Notes under the pieces: generated by a model | Told to the model about the DNA's origin: nothing | Seen by the model: only the letters and a program-made list of their open reading frames with translations | The model's database searches: none | DNA from: Arthrobacter sp. YD4 | Lineage (GTDB): Bacteria > Actinomycetota > Actinomycetes > Actinomycetales > Micrococcaceae | NCBI RefSeq assembly: GCF_030410515.1 | Contig: NZ_JAUHHD010000002.1 | Span: 537,419 to 601,418, forward strand | Direction: 5' to 3' | DNA: 64,000 nt | Made by a program: the position numbers and the translations under genes | In this document: positions 63,589-64,000 of the stretch, one piece after another | How the letters are laid out: each line of letters begins with the position of its first letter | Position numbering within the stretch: position 1 is the stretch's first letter

Positions 63589-64000
63589 CAGGAACTCACT
63601 TCTGTGTCGGAGACTGTTGGGTTGTCGCTGGCGCTGTCCCTGTCGGCCCAGCGGAAGCGGATGATTCCGCCGATCGGGACCTGCCCGGCCCGGTCAAGGT
63701 GCTCGTCGACGACGACGGCGATCACCGGATACCCGCCGGTGACGGGGTGGTCGGCCAGGAAGAGTACGGGCAGGCCCTCGGGCGGGACCTGAAGCGCACC
63801 GGAGACGGTCCCCTCGCTGGCCAGTTCCCCGTCCCGGGTGCGGCGCAGCGGCGTACCGTCCAGCCGCATGCCCACGCGGTTGGACTGCGGCTTCACGGTC
63901 CACTCCTGGGCGGTGAGGGCGTCCAGGGCGGCCTGGTCGAACCAATCCGAGCGGGGTCCGGGGACGACGTCGAGCACGGTCACGCCCTCATCGGGGAAGT
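63588..64000 (-). CDS. PxpC-like biotin-dependent carboxyltransferase (KipA/allophanate hydrolase subunit 2), 3' part
   Basis: The frame is open to the window's right edge and gives about 137 C-terminal residues of a longer protein. '[20 protein letters not shown]', '[20 protein letters not shown]', '[20 protein letters not shown]' and '[16 protein letters not shown]' are the C-terminal blocks of KipA/PxpC. PxpB and PxpC with PxpA make 5-oxoprolinase. The rest of the cluster is expected beyond the edge. It overlaps the carboxylase start by one base. Confidence 0.88.
   Translation of the reverse strand, partial: FPDEGVTVLDVVPGPRSDWFDQAALDALTAQEWTVKPQSNRVGMRLDGTPLRRTRDGELASEGTVSGALQVPPEGLPVLFLADHPVTGGYPVIAVVVDEHLDRAGQVPIGGIIRFRWADRDSASDNPTVSDTEVSS

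Overview
The window looks like a stretch of core chromosome from a high-GC actinobacterium, most likely an Arthrobacter/Pseudarthrobacter-type member of the Micrococcaceae. The grounds are GC-rich codon use, frequent GTG/TTG starts, an FtsH with the HEGGH zinc motif usual in actinobacteria, and the gene order hpt-ftsH-folE-folP-folB-folK-DUF3180-PH-PH-DUF2520-panC. I see no rRNA, tRNA, CRISPR array, prophage or insertion sequence.

Layout. 1-816 is the start of a DHA2-type drug exporter that runs off the left edge. 924-10721 is a long leftward cluster: hpt, ftsH, the folate genes folE/folP/folB/folK with mostly 4-base stop/start overlaps, DUF3180, two membrane PH-domain proteins, a DUF2520 Rossmann protein and panC. 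10751-14720 continues leftward with tilS, a DUF2342 zinc protease and dacB, divergent from ppa (14874-15362). 15569-26151 is mixed metabolism: esterase, DUF429, a SatD-like HTH protein, a HAD phosphatase, serS, a diacylglycerol-kinase-family protein, pheA, a rhodanese, an amidase and a zinc alcohol dehydrogenase. 26253-34399 holds a POT peptide transporter, a frameshifted phosphotransferase pseudogene, a DUF4190 protein, pgm, a membrane diguanylate cyclase, a 2H phosphoesterase, a RutE-like nitroreductase and an intact phosphotransferase. 34522-36291 is a DUF222/HNH endonuclease-type gene preceded by a degenerate tandem copy of its own 5' end. 36515-47323 carries GNAT, methyltransferase, uracil permease, an acidic disordered protein, DUF6328, a ProP-type transporter, glycerate kinase, GDPD, HAD, PEBP and a PfkB sugar kinase. 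47374-48723 is an MFS gene behind a CsoR-type operator, probably leaderless. 48795-59525 includes nhaA, a lipoprotein-like esterase, a RelA/SpoT-domain synthetase, peptidase E, a phospholipase D-like enzyme, a 49-residue membrane peptide, two overlapping DUF202 genes, a VIT-type transporter, DUF4287, a SulP transporter and a MerR regulator with a perfect operator palindrome. 59600-64000 ends with a bile-acid-symporter-family transporter, a DUF6919-like protein, a monooxygenase-fold protein, a biotin carboxylase/carrier fusion and the 3' part of a pxpC-like gene.

How the genes fit together: the folate block supplies tetrahydrofolate and its link to panC joins it to pantothenate/CoA supply. hpt-ftsH-tilS-dacB-ppa is a conserved housekeeping neighbourhood. 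The rest is mostly single genes or pairs. I found no convincing new multi-gene system. The points most worth a second look are small-scale: a CsoR-like operator on a probably leaderless exporter, a start-codon-embedded inverted repeat, helically phased repeats, dinucleotide slippage in a phosphotransferase gene, and several local tandem duplications, two of which repeat a stop codon.
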